In this document: in pieces, positions 11,195 to 21,921 of the stretch
Position numbering within the stretch: the stretch's first letter is position 1
Layout: each line of letters begins with the position of its first letter
Assembly: GCA_030295235.1 (NCBI GenBank)
Contig: AP026151.1
Location: forward strand, 434,001 to 498,000
Direction: 5' to 3'
Source: Fistulifera solaris
Lineage: Eukaryota; Bacillariophyta; Bacillariophyceae; Naviculales; Stauroneidaceae
DNA length: 64,000 nucleotides
Notes under the pieces: generated by a model
The model's input: the letters and a program-made list of their open reading frames with translations, nothing else
Databases searched by the model: none
What the model was told of the DNA's origin: nothing
Program-made: the position numbers and the translations under genes

Positions 11195-12375
11195 TTAAAG
11201 TCTCTTTCCTTTGCCTCCTTTTCCACTGGAGTCGCCCTTTCCGCCCTTTCCTCCTTTACCGCTGGATCCTCCCTTGCCGCTGGAGTCGCCCTTGCCTCCT
11301 TTTCCTCCCTTGCCGCTGGAGTCGCCCTTTCCTCCTTTACCGCTGGAGTCACCCTTTCCTCCTTTGCCGCTGGAGTCACCCTTTCCTCCCTTGCCGCTGG
11401 AGTCACCCTTTCCTCCTTTTCCTCCTTTGCCGCTGGAGTCACCCTTTCCTCCCTTGCCTCCTTTGCCGCTGGAGTCACCCTTTCCTCCCTTGCCTCCTTT
11501 GCCGCTGGAGTCGCCCTTTCCTCCCTTGCCGCTGGAGTCGCCCTTTCCTCCCTTGCCGCTGGAGTCGCCCTTTCCTCCCTTGCCGCTAGAGTCGCCTTTG
11601 CCTCCCTTTCCGGATTTCTTGCTCATTCCCTTTCCGCTGGAGTCGCCCTTTCCTCCCTTTCCAGACTTGGAACCTCCTTTTCCGGATTTCTTGCTCATTC
11701 CCTTTCCAGATTTGGAGCCTCCCTTGCCCTTTCCGGACTTCTTGCTCATTCCCTTTCCGGACTTGGAGCCTCCCTTGCCCTTTCCGGACTTGGACTTTTT
11801 GCTCATGCCTTTTCCAGACTTGGAGCCTCCCTTGCCCTTTCCAGACTTGGACTTCTTGCTCATGCCTTTTCCGGACTTGGATCCTCCCTTGCCCTTCTTT
11901 CCTTTTCCTCCTTTGCTAATTCCTTTTCCGGATCCTCCCTTGCCCTTCTTGCTCATTCCCTTTCCTCCCTTGCTGATTCCCTTACCAGAGGGCTCTTCTG
12001 GTTCAGGCTCTTCTGGCTCTGGTTCAGGCTCGTCTACACTGGGTTCGTGGTAGTGAACGGGTTCATCTTCACTGGGTTCGGGATGATGAACATGTCCCAT
12101 GCCCATGCTCTTTTGCCGTGGCTGACATACGAAGGTGTACCCACCATACCGACATCCATGCTGTAGCTTCCATGCGATCCGGTGGCTAGAAATCTATCCC
12201 ATTCGATCACATGCTCGGAAAAGAAGTCACTCGCCGGAGCCGCCGCGCTGCTGCGATCCGATTGCACGACCTGGACGCGTCGTCGGCGTCGCAGAGCTTC
12301 CTTCTCTTCTTCAGCATGCGAGCTGACAAATAGGGCTACCACAAGGAGCGTACACACTCGGTTGAACGTATTCAT
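11195..12375 (-). CDS. Silaffin-like secreted Lys/Ser/Gly repeat protein
   Basis: About 393 residues. Residues 1-21 form a signal peptide (MNTFNRV...SSHA), followed by a run of five arginines at 29-33. A Glu/Pro linker (VDEPEPEPEEPEPEEP) leads into about 260 residues of low-complexity repeats: first blocks with GMSKKSGKGKGGSKSGKG, then many GKGGKGDSS units, ending GKGKRL. Cysteine is absent from the repeats. The SKKSG motif, the Lys/Ser/Gly composition and the basic R/K-x-L ending recall the R5 repeats of Cylindrotheca silaffin-1, whose lysines and serines are modified and precipitate silica. That role here is inferred from composition. One base seems missing near 12108; restoring it gives a continuous frame. 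It could instead be another kind of wall or mucilage protein. Confidence 0.72.
11210..11960. repeat. Minisatellite coding the GKG repeats
   Basis: Tandem 18- to 30-nt units (minus strand, coding GKGGKGDSS and longer variants) fill the 3' half of the silaffin-like gene. At the left are short GKGGKGDSS units; at the right are longer SKKSGKGKGGSKSGKG units. The repeats keep three-base periodicity, so length changes stay in frame. The repetitiveness also opens long frames on the other strand, which I do not treat as genes. Confidence 0.9.
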
Positions 12376-13877
12376 GTTGTTGCAACTTATATTTTTATTT
12401 TGTAACAAATCGAGATTGTGAATGAAAGACGAAGGATTGCCAAATCGCGTCTCCGAGCGATGTGAATGGAAGTCCAGCCCGCGAGCTGGCAAGATTTTTT
12501 CCCACCAATCTTTTTGGAGGGAAAAGGCCATCGTGGCCCTAATTGTCAAACAGGTACAATTTACAGCTAGAGTGCAGCGGTATTTTAAATTTTTTAGCCT
12601 CCTAAGTACATGAAGTAAGACTAATAAGTATTCATCTGAACGGATTTCACCTCCCATTTTTCGCCATCCAGGTTTTTCCGTTCAAGGATCCAGGCAGTAA
12701 TCGATGCCGAAAACTACACGCGTATAGTGATCCGTCAGCATGCTCACGAATGTTTTCCTAAGTAAAATGGCTTCAAGCTAATTCAGCTTTTCCTTGAAGT
12801 ACATCTGGTACATGGTTCAAGATTTTACTACAAAACAGTATAGCCGCGATCTTTGAAATCTAACTCATGCTTCGGAGATATTTTGAAGTCTCACACTTTT
12901 TCTTTTTTCAGTCATGACGATTTTGTCTAACTAAATTTTTGAGACGTTATTTACAGTTATTTTATTACTGCCTGATTTTTCACCAATTTCGGCCTTTCTC
13001 CAGATTTCTGGAACGTTTTTGTCCCCCGATTTTTACGTCGTTGGTGGGAGTACAAGAATTTGGAGACAAATCGACGGAAATTACGAAAATGGGCTTTCGA
13101 AAGTCATCCAACAGTCATTTGCTGATTCACAATTAGGAAATTGGTACTGAATCTTTCGGCCATCTTCGACAACCCATAAACAAAGAAAGCCCAAACAATT
13201 GTTCTTCGTTCTGTATCCCAGTACCGTATTCGGTTCCGCTTCCGTTCTTTCATCACGAATGACTACTAAGTTCTTGTACTGCACCTTTCGGAAGCTGACT
13301 GGATTTGATTCATTCTTGCTTTCACGATGATTCACGAGTCAGTTTGAAGGCTGCGACGCGCAACTGGAACAAGCGGAAACCGACGACACTCGTTCCGTCA
13401 AGTCCACCAAGAGCCCAACAGTTGCCGGATCGCTGCTCTCACAGGCTTTATCTAATAGTTGACCGATGTTTCAACGCAACCATCAACAGCCGTGAAGGGG
13501 GCTAGAGGAAAGCGAAATTGGTGGCAACGAGACGACTTGACGTCGAATGAATTTATACTGTGAAAGGATTGCCTAAACACATCAGAACTCAAATTGCGGT
13601 CTTCGGACTTCACCAGAAATAAGCTTTAATCATTAGCTTTTTATTAATAGCTAACAAATTATCTTTTTCGTTAGCTTTGACTTGGACAGGTGTATAGCTT
13701 GTAATAACGCAGTTCGCCAAGGTTAGGGATCCGTCATGCCGTCCGTCGTCGCCCGTCACCAGACGTCCACCCAACAAAAGAAGTGGAGGAACATAGAAAA
13801 TTGCGACCATGCAAGTCGAAAGAGATCATCTTCGCCATGCACTACGACTGTAATCTCCCTACCGCACTCCTACCACA
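12376..13877. other. 1.5-kb intergenic stretch, divergent promoters
   Basis: Lies between the silaffin-like gene (minus) and the acidic unknown protein (plus). Only short frames with no recognisable protein features occur. A CCAAGGTTAG motif is at 13717-13726. This is one of the longest gene-free stretches in the window; it may hold extended regulatory sequence or an unrecognised RNA. Confidence 0.5.
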
Positions 13878-15323
13878 ATGAAAGGAATAGTCATAGAATT
13901 GCCACCGAATTTAGCACAGGAACTGCGTGAAGGAAAGATAGATGACGAATGGCAACAAGTCATTCCTTTGCCGCTTGTCGAAACAGCAGAAGAAGCACCC
14001 GTTCCCAACCATGATGACGACGATTTCTCTTTACCATCCACCATGCCGGCGATTCGCATCGATTGGGAAAATGTTTTAGGGTACATTCCTTCTCCCGACG
14101 AGGATTTATCGCCCGTCGTGGAAGCCCTCTGGTCGTCGGACGACGCGCTCGAAAAATTACTCCAAACACGAGTGGCTCGTCATACGTTGCGGGGCGCCGA
14201 GTGTGTGGATTATCCCCACTTTTTGTTGATTGAGAATCAACTCATTGCGACGGCCCGTATATGGAAAGCCGTCGTGCAACGACACGACATTCCCGTCGTC
14301 GAACATCTTTTGCAACACTTGCGCCAGTGTCATCGCACGTTGGCGTGGAAATACGCCATGCAGAACGAAATTCGAGCCTTGGCGGCTTCCGAAATATCCC
14401 ATCAGAAAATGCAAGAATGGAAACGAAACCGGCCGCAACAATTGCAAGAATTGTACGCGATGCGGGAGACGATGAATGAAATTTATGAGGACTCGCGTCA
14501 AAAAGTCGAAGCATTGGAGGACGAACGACGGCGTCGGGCGCAATTCGAATATCGAAAACAGTCCAACAACAACGACGATCTTTTGGATTTGTTTTCGCAG
14601 GACGACGAATCACTGTATCCCGACGATTACTTGGGTGACGAGTACAGTGTGAAGGATGATTCCAGTAGTGAAGCGAGTCAACAATCATGGTTAGATGAAG
14701 AAGACGACGTTCCCGCTGCGGAACAGGTTGCTACAGAGGAATCGGTGGCGGCTGTTACTTCGGACCTTGTAGCTGATACTTGTCCTCCAGTGGACGACAA
14801 CGAACCGACCGATGATGTCTTGGAGAATCATCCTACATCGAACCAACAACGCACACTGGAGGAGTATCTGGCCCAATTTACTACCACAGAACTTCGTAAG
14901 GCCCAAGCCGCGTTCACTGTCTTGGGACAGAAATTGAAAAACATTGACGAATTGTTGGAAACGTTGCAAGATGAAGAATGGGCGGCGGAAGAAGAAGGCG
15001 ACGAAATAGAGGACGTTTCACCGGATACTAACGAATTCGGTTTATTGGATCAGATTCTCGCCATGATCTTGGGTGCGACGGATTTGGCGCCACAGGAAGT
15101 ATTTCGGGAACACGCGGATATCGTTCAAGATTGGAAAGCGTATTTTGGACGACTGCCGCCTTCTGCAGAAAGTAAGCCTGCAGCACCACAAAAAGACCCG
15201 ACGGAATGGAAACAAACATTGGGGATTGTGGACAATTTTGAGACAGATTGGGATAGTGAGCCCGAAGAAACGAAACCTGAAAAGACTGGATTACGTCCCG
15301 GCGGTCGTCTCGTCATGCCCTAA
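13878..15323 (+). CDS. Acidic unknown protein, 481 aa
   Basis: An intact frame of 481 residues, starting MKGIVIELPP. A globular-looking N-terminal half (to about residue 215) ends in a charged helical stretch, probably a short coiled coil (QELYAMRETMNEIYEDSRQ). Residues about 230-330 are very acidic and Ser-rich (DLFSQDDESLYPDDYLGDE). A second helical part follows (TLEEYLAQFTTTELRKAQAA) and the tail ends LRPGGRLVMP. There is no signal peptide or membrane segment, so it is probably cytosolic or nuclear. I recognise no family. Codon usage is like that of its neighbours. Confidence 0.75.
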   Translation: MKGIVIELPPNLAQELREGKIDDEWQQVIPLPLVETAEEAPVPNHDDDDFSLPSTMPAIRIDWENVLGYIPSPDEDLSPVVEALWSSDDALEKLLQTRVARHTLRGAECVDYPHFLLIENQLIATARIWKAVVQRHDIPVVEHLLQHLRQCHRTLAWKYAMQNEIRALAASEISHQKMQEWKRNRPQQLQELYAMRETMNEIYEDSRQKVEALEDERRRRAQFEYRKQSNNNDDLLDLFSQDDESLYPDDYLGDEYSVKDDSSSEASQQSWLDEEDDVPAAEQVATEESVAAVTSDLVADTCPPVDDNEPTDDVLENHPTSNQQRTLEEYLAQFTTTELRKAQAAFTVLGQKLKNIDELLETLQDEEWAAEEEGDEIEDVSPDTNEFGLLDQILAMILGATDLAPQEVFREHADIVQDWKAYFGRLPPSAESKPAAPQKDPTEWKQTLGIVDNFETDWDSEPEETKPEKTGLRPGGRLVMP

Positions 15324-15740
15324 CACACTAGAGGACCTATATTATGCTGCACGACGACGACGACTCACGTTATCTCCCCATCTCAATGACGCTCGAGCGA
15401 AAACGAATCACAGTTAGATCCATGCTATGAAATTGAAAGGGAGAATCATGCAAGTAGAAATTTCAGCTTTCGACCTGCCTTTGCATACCAGGTAATGAGA
15501 TGTAATGGTTGTCGAGCGCGCTCTCGAAAGTTAAGTACGGTATAGAGAGTACTACGTGTAACGCTAAGACAGATTCTTAGATTTTGTATAGTGAAAAAAG
15601 CAAAGCGTGACCGCACCACCCAAAAACGCCAAAATGACGATTTTATTGCATCAAAACAAAAAAGACCGGCCTCGTTGTAGTGTTGTTGCTGTAACAGACT
15701 TGTCATCATTCTTGCGTGTCGCTTTCGTTCCAGCAGGCAA
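15324..15740. other. Intergenic
   Basis: Separates two plus-strand genes. No convincing ORF, RNA or repeat is seen. It presumably holds the promoter of the nucleotide-kinase-like gene. Confidence 0.45.
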
Positions 15741-16792
15741 ATGGATTTCGTTCTATTTGCCGGAACGGCCGTCTTGGGACGTTATTTTGTCACGCCACGC
15801 AAGTCTTTGAAAACTTCCACGTCCATCGCGGCGATTTCTTGGGAGACGTTGCAACAACAGAATGCCGTCACCAGCAATGCCTTGTTGGAAGAATACAAAG
15901 ATTCGCGTCGATTTGCCAAATTAGCGGCCTATGAAGGTGATTTGACCATTCAACGTGATCAAGAAGATGCTAGTAAATTAATCAAGGGCATTGAATTTGC
16001 GCAACAAAAAGGAGTGATTGATCCGAATTTTGTGCCGGAACCGTACATTCCCATGGATGTTTTGGGAAAAACACCCGATCAAGTAGCCGATCTCATATTA
16101 CAACACGTCAATGAACATCAAACGACCGAACAGAATGGATTGGTACTGGTGTTAGTCGGCTTGTCCGGCACGGGCAAAGGCACTACCGTTGCCAAATTGA
16201 ACGAAAAATTGCAACAACAGGGGTTATCCGTGACAAACTGGTCCAATGGGAATGTCTTTCGGAGTGTCACTTTGTTGGCGACGACCTGGTGTGAACAACA
16301 TCACGCCGATGACTTGGAAGCCGCCTTGACCAAGGACAACTTGGCGTCTTGGATGTCCATGTTGTCCTTCGGCAAAATCCAGAAGGCGTATACGATATAC
16401 GCATTCAAGGATTGGGATTGGATTGTTATGTTTCCAAAATTCAAAATACGCTCTTAAAGTCACCCACCGTCTCGAAATACATTCCCACGGTCGCACAATA
16501 CACGCAGGGCGAAGTCATTGTCTTTGCCGCGCAAGCGGTCGAAATTTTGCAACACGCCGGCGTTTGTGTTCTGTTGGAGGGCCGCGAATTGACCGTCAAT
16601 TATGTCCGAACGCCGCATCGATTCGTTTTGCATTTATCGGACGAAAGTTTGATCGGAAAACGTCGGGCGGCCCAGCGTCTCATGGCGGCGGCCTTGCACG
16701 ATGCGGAACAACAACGAGCCGATAATAGTAGTGTGAAAGAAATACTGGAGGCGGCGTTGGATCGGCTCGTGGAGGATATTACTCAGAATTAG
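15741..16792 (+). CDS. Cytidylate-kinase-like P-loop kinase
   Basis: About 350 residues. After an N-terminal extension of about 135 residues comes a Walker A loop, VGLSGTGKGTT, and the segment NWSNGNVFRSVT, which fits the acceptor-nucleotide region of CMP/nucleotide kinases. The C-terminal half has LLEGRELTVNYVRTPHRF and ends in charged helices. One base appears missing near 16378: SMLSFGKI continues as PEGVYDIRIQGLGLD in the next frame. The product probably phosphorylates a nucleoside monophosphate, but the specificity cannot be read from the sequence. The start MDFVLFAGTAVLGRYF is hydrophobic and could be a targeting signal. Convergent with the aminopeptidase gene, with only about 60 nt between stops. 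Confidence 0.68.
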
Positions 16793-16854
16793 TCAAAAGT
16801 ATATTTTGTGTATGGGTGTGAACTCAAGGTTAAACTAATGATATTGATGACTAA

Positions 16855-18326
16855 TTAATCATGAATGTTATTGTCAATCGAACGAAAGTTTTCAAAGAAA
16901 CCCCGGAATAGATTGTAGCCATGACTTAAATCGGTAATACCCATGACTTCGCGACACGAATGCATCGAAAGTTGGGGCATTCCGGCATCAACGACGCGAA
17001 TGCCCAATCGAGCCGAAATGGTGGGACCAATGGTGCTGCCACAGGGACAGTCGTTGCGGACTGAAAGGTGAAGAGAAATGTAAGACTCAATTTAAAGGTT
17101 GATTTGATAAATAACACGTCCTTGGCGACAATTATAAATTTACCTGCAAATTCTTGAATCGGAATATCCTTCTGACGAGCAATTTCTCGTACGACAAACC
17201 CCGTCAAGGAGTTGGTCGTGTATCTCTGATTGCAGTTGGTCTTGACGACGAGTCCATGGTTCAGTACGGGAGCATGTTGACTGTCGTGCTTACTGGCGTA
17301 ATTTGGATGCACCGCATGCGCTTGGTCGATCGACAAACAAAACGATTTCGCCTTGACAGTACTCAATTCCGTGACACCCAGTGCCGCACTGACGCGACGA
17401 ATGGCTTCGCCCATGACAGGAGAACCGGCACCATGACTCGATACACTCCCCACTTCCTCATGATCAAAACAGCAGATCATGGCAATATCCGTATCATCCG
17501 CCGGATCGTGAGCCGCCAGGGCTTCCACAGCACAAAAGACCGTGGCCAAATTATCCAAACGAGCCGAGTACAAGAATTCTTGATTCAAGCCACCGATGGC
17601 CGCCGGTTGTGTATCGTACAAGGAAAGTTCAAAGTCAGCAATTTGATGAACATCCACTTGCAATTCACGCGCAATCCGCTGCATCAGTGCCGGTTCTTGT
17701 CCTTGTTGCCAGGCGTCCAATTGCTCTGTCGCTCCTTTTTCCAATTCTTGCTGAGCAGTCGTAGTAGTGGTCGCTAAAATAGGACTGGTATGATCTTCAG
17801 TATTGACTTTGAAGGCCGCTCGTTCGTCCGGACTCTGCAAATGAATACACAAGGTCGAAACACGGGCCACGGGGTCTCGGATCTGCACGAGTTTTGGTTC
17901 CAATGTTTCCCCATTGCGAATCAATACTTTTCCAGAGATACTCAAATCCCGATCAAACCACGTATGCCACAATCCACCTCCATAACATGCTACCGCCAAT
18001 TGCACACATCCCTGTTTCGGCGGTTTCTTGCTGTTGGGTTTGACGGCCAAATTGGGACTGTCCGTGTGTCCCCCAATGAGATGGAATCCAAAGTCGTCTT
18101 TCGCCACTTTATTACCGACGGTAAATGCCACCAACGTCGAGTGGTGTACCGTGTAATAGTATTTGCCTCCTTTTTGGAGGGCGGGAAAATTGTGACGATA
18201 CTGCAGCGCTTGGAAGCCCGCGGCTTCCAGTTTTTGGATCGCTTGATGCACGGCATGAAAGGGATCCGTCGATGCACTGAGATACGAGCAGGCCTTTTCG
18301 GCAAACGCTAGGCGTGAATTTGTCAT
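16855..18326 (-). CDS. DNPEP: Aspartyl aminopeptidase, M18 family
   Basis: 462 residues, the usual size for M18 enzymes, which remove N-terminal Asp/Glu from peptides using two zinc ions. Metal and catalytic regions are visible: GGHTDSPN near residue 85, [17 protein letters not shown], and MHSCREVMG near the C-terminus. One intron, 17061-17143 (GTAAAT...TTTCAG), joins EFA to [10 protein letters not shown] chose the ATG at 18324-18326 ([12 protein letters not shown]), where family similarity begins. The frame is open 72 residues further upstream, where a hydrophobic leader from MFPYVPSSS could give an organellar form, but this is unsupported. No frame breaks. Divergent from the CxxC protein gene. 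Confidence 0.95.
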
Positions 18327-18889
18327 AACCGAACGTTTCTTTGCAATGTGATGAAGGAACGAAAAGAAGGAATAGAGCCAGCAGGAAGAGGACGGCACGT
18401 ATGGGAACATACCAGGTATTGTTGTTAAATTGTTGTTGGTTGTTATTTCGTTAATGCCCACATAATTATTACGGAGTACAGTATTTCTTCCCTTTCTGCA
18501 ATTTGATGTGACGGTGTGACGGTCAACATCGTATCGGTACAAATTCGCATAATCTAGAATTGATTCGAGTACCGAATGATTTATCGACTATCGCTTCTTT
18601 TGAACGGAAACAACAGCGTTAGATGTCCAATGCCTCTTGGTCCAACGGATGTTTATTTAAGGCTATTTTTCTCGAGATCTTCCACCCCAACGACGGCAGT
18701 GCGCGAACCGCAAAAAAATCCGCAACAGTTGAACGTTCCAACGCCACATTTTGGAGGGAGAGGAGGAGCGAGCCAGGCCTTCCGCGAGCCTTTTTATTTT
18801 TCTTTCACCGATCACACTCCTATTGCTTCCCATACATTAAGCCGTGCTATACATTGACTGCATTTTATTATTATTAGAGAAAAGCAACA
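18327..18889. promoter_or_regulatory. Shared divergent upstream region
   Basis: 563 nt between the starts of the M18 peptidase (minus) and the CxxC-rich protein (plus). Contains ATTACGGAGTA (18467-18477), which recurs elsewhere in the window, and T-rich stretches. No convincing ORF. Confidence 0.4.
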
Positions 18890-20415
18890 ATGACTTCAAC
18901 AGAACATACAAAAGAGGAGGAAACGTCCCTGCGGTCGGCTGCCCTGGATGACCAACAAAAGACCAGTCAAGGTGCGGATCTGTTGCTTTCGTTAGCCGAA
19001 ACAGCTAGTGAACATGCGCAACTATCTGTGCAGGCGGACACGAATAGTCGAAACATCACTGAGAAATTTCAAAGCGAAACAGAAATCCAAGCCCCGGAAA
19101 GCATCCGCAGTCATCATTTACCACATCCGTACGGCTGGCAACGTCCCTACTATTACCATCATCCTTACGGAGGGATGCATCCGCTTGCACACTATCCTCC
19201 TCACTATCCAGTGCCAACCGAAGAAGTGCCTTCTTCGCCACTGCGAAAGCGTGTTGTTCTAGAATCCATCGATCTCTCCCCAGATGATGATGATGATGTG
19301 AAACGGCCTCGATTGGAAGAAAGTCGACAAGAATCATCACCTACTTCTCAATCCCCACGCTCCACGACGGACTATCCCGATGAAAAGGGCGCTACGAAAC
19401 GGGAGTCCGTGATTTCCCCTTCTTCTTCCTCTTCCAATGAGACAACGCAGCCAGGAGGAACCGACAACGATTCACAGACGGCCCGGCCAACGTCGCGCCC
19501 GTCAACACCCGGATTGACCTCGGATCTTTCGCGACAATATCCAGGTTATCACGGACCGCCCTACATAGGATACACTCCCGGCTTTTCTCATTACCAGTAT
19601 GGAGCACACCCCTCGATAGCCTATCATTATCCTTCGTTTTATTACCGAGGAGGAATGATGCCATCGTACAACAACAACAATACAAATCATAAACCCACCG
19701 TCTCGCCCACTCCTCCGCGCGACGATCGGAACGCTATGAAAGGCTTAGTACTTGCGGCTCGGTCTGATTTACTCAAATCATTTCCCGCGAGCGATAGCAA
19801 CTGCCACCGCTGCATTCCATTGAAACAGCCATTACCGGGGCGTCGTTGGTCGTAAGTGATGGATTGATTTTTCTAGAATAAATTCGAAGTATTTTTCTTT
19901 TCTGACTTATTTCTTTTACTCGTGCTCGCAGACGCGACGCCGAACAGGCCCAGCAAAGCGCCATGCCCGAATTCAGTCAGCTCGTGAACTTTCCCGATTA
20001 CCTAGCCCGCGGCCGGGAAGGCAAGACGGGCGCCGCCGCGACGGGCCAGAAAAATTGTGTCATGTGTGGCAAGCTGCGACCTTGTTCTGCTTCTACCATG
20101 AATCGCCGTGGCAGTACCGACGGTGGTGAAGACGATGGAGCCATGCACATCATTCCTCGTCAAAACAAAGGCGTCTGCACCGCTTGCGATGTTGCCGTTT
20201 GGGCCGTGGCGGGAGCCAAGCTAGAGGATGGTACGCCCATTGAAATCAAATGGTGCAAAGGCTGCAAAAACTTTCGTCCGTGGGCGGCCTTTGGTGACAA
20301 GGGAATGGCAACGAAATGCGTGCGCTGTCGTACGCGTCAAAAGGAAAAGTACGCCGCAGCCAAGGAGTCTGTGAAACTGGAGTTGCCGCGCGCCATTGAA
20401 GCGTACGCTCGTTGA
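18890..20415 (+). CDS. CxxC-rich putative zinc-binding protein
   Basis: 481 residues from two exons; the intron 19852-19931 (GTAAGT...CTCGCAG) joins GRRWS to RDAEQAQQS. The N-terminal 300 residues are disordered: Ser/Thr-rich, with His/Tyr/Pro/Gly runs (PYYYHHPYGGMHPLAHYPP) and KRVVLE/KRPRLEE basic patches. The C-terminal 180 residues hold five CxxC pairs (CHRC; CVMC; CTAC; CKGC; CVRC) plus WCKGCKNFRPW, typical of metal-binding ribbons. This suggests a nuclear zinc protein, possibly a regulator. I recognise no named family. No frame breaks. Confidence 0.78.
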
Positions 20416-20578
20416 AGCGACTGACTAGTCGTGTCAATGACTGGCTGCGACGGTCTAGTGTTCTTGCTTGGCGAATGGGCGTACTATAGTCACTTTTTGC
20501 TTTCTTAATAGAATGAAAAGATTAAAAAGCAGAGTAGCTAATTTACTTTTTAAAATGAGCACCCGAGTTCTAACAGTT

Positions 20579-21442
20579 CTACATGAGTTTCTTTTTGTGA
20601 AAATACCTTTTCAGGTAGGTCACTTGGATGTAAGTTACTGCTAGCAGTATACTCACGGAAAGATAGGAAAACCAGTGCACACGGGAATTGATACTGTCCG
20701 TTGTTTTTCTCATGCGCTGCTCTCTCTGCTCCATGTATCTCATTTCGCGCAGAATATTCTCCGCCGATGTAATGCTATCCTTCAGTGACTCTTCTAAGGG
20801 CGTCAGGTGGCTGTCTACAGAAAAACTGTCGGCTTGATCCAAATCGTTCGGTACATCCTCACTGATCAAAACAATATCCAACACAATTTGGTAATATTTT
20901 TCATCATCCCGGTTCTGTACACAAAGACCATATCCATCGATTTCCGCGTCTTCCGCATTCGCCCACCCCTTTCGTTTCGAACGAGCATTCGTGGTGCGAC
21001 TGATAAAATTGACCACCAGCGGTTTGAATACTTTCGCGGTGTACTGATTGTGATGCTTCTTGTCATCGTCCGCGGGGCGGTTCGTGAGCGTCACAATGAG
21101 CGGACTACCACCGCCTTGTGTTTTCTGATGATATTCGGACATGTGCGCCGCGACGTGTCCGGGCATTTCTTCGGGAAACTCGCGGGGGATGATGTTTTTG
21201 TCATTTTTGGCCTTGGTCAATTTGTAGACCTGATCAAAGTACCAACTTTCGACCTTCTCGTCCGGTATCTCTTCTTCACTGGGTAAAACTACGGCTACTA
21301 AATTGGCATCATCACCCATTGGAATTTGAAATTGAAAGCATCGTTCAGCGCCTTCGTCGATTTGCATGAGCACCGGGTAGGCATCGACGGAACGCATTAC
21401 GAATGACAGCGCCAGAGAGAGGATAAAGATCCACGAAGCCAT
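20579..21442 (-). CDS. p24/EMP24 GOLD-domain cargo receptor
   Basis: 287 residues. Signal peptide (about residues 1-22, ending VDAYP), then a lumenal GOLD domain with a cysteine pair (ERCFQF and YGLCVQN), a charged coiled coil (EMRYMEQREQRMRKTTDSI), one membrane helix and the tail RYFHKKKLM. The last four residues, KKLM, form a KKxx COPI-binding signal. p24 proteins cycle between ER and Golgi and help load cargo, including GPI-anchored proteins. This one is longer than the usual 200-230 residues because the lumenal domain carries extra segments. The start ATG (21440-21442) is set by the signal peptide. Convergent with the CxxC protein gene. Confidence 0.92.
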   Translation of the reverse strand: MASWIFILSLALSFVMRSVDAYPVLMQIDEGAERCFQFQIPMGDDANLVAVVLPSEEEIPDEKVESWYFDQVYKLTKAKNDKNIIPREFPEEMPGHVAAHMSEYHQKTQGGGSPLIVTLTNRPADDDKKHHNQYTAKVFKPLVVNFISRTTNARSKRKGWANAEDAEIDGYGLCVQNRDDEKYYQIVLDIVLISEDVPNDLDQADSFSVDSHLTPLEESLKDSITSAENILREMRYMEQREQRMRKTTDSINSRVHWFSYLSVSILLAVTYIQVTYLKRYFHKKKLM

Positions 21443-21921
21443 TTTTAATAAACTCTCCGGGTTTTCACACCTGATTGTAAAGTTTTTTTTCAAATACTTG
21501 GAAAGCGTGCAAGCGCAGGTGTTCCCTTTGCTAGCAAATGACGGTGACCGCCATTGTCGGCTTTTGGCCGATTGCTTTCGACGTGATAATATGATAACGG
21601 ATCCTTGACGGACCAAGTCGTACAGGCACTGCTGCAACAACACTTCAATGGATTTTTAGGAACACGACTCGAATCTTCCTTTTGTGCCTCTCTAGTAACC
21701 TAAGGTGGAATTGTGTATAGTCTTCATCACGTTGTAACTGGTCTTTATTGAGTAACTAGCGCAATAGTCGGCATTAGGCTAGTACGGAATAAAGTTGACT
21801 TTAAGGGACAAAGTCATTAGGGCAAAATTCTGAGCTAGCAAAAGGTTGAGACATTGAAGAAGGAATTTGCAATTACTAACTTCGAAAGGTAGTCTAATGC
21901 TGTTTAGTATTCATGCTTAAA
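21443..21921. other. Intergenic
   Basis: Between two minus-strand genes: the p24 promoter and the 3' end of the single-module cysteine protein. No convincing ORF. Confidence 0.45.

Noticed and set aside
11170-12053. Long Pro/Leu-rich plus-strand frame and an Ala/Glu repeat minus-strand frame over the silaffin-like gene
   Set aside because: Both arise because the GC-rich tandem repeat keeps three-base periodicity in every frame. The minus-strand frame with signal peptide and SKKSG units is the coherent one.
12939-13505. Three short frames in the 1.5-kb gap
   Set aside because: No signal, membrane, repeat or family feature, and no splice structure joins them.
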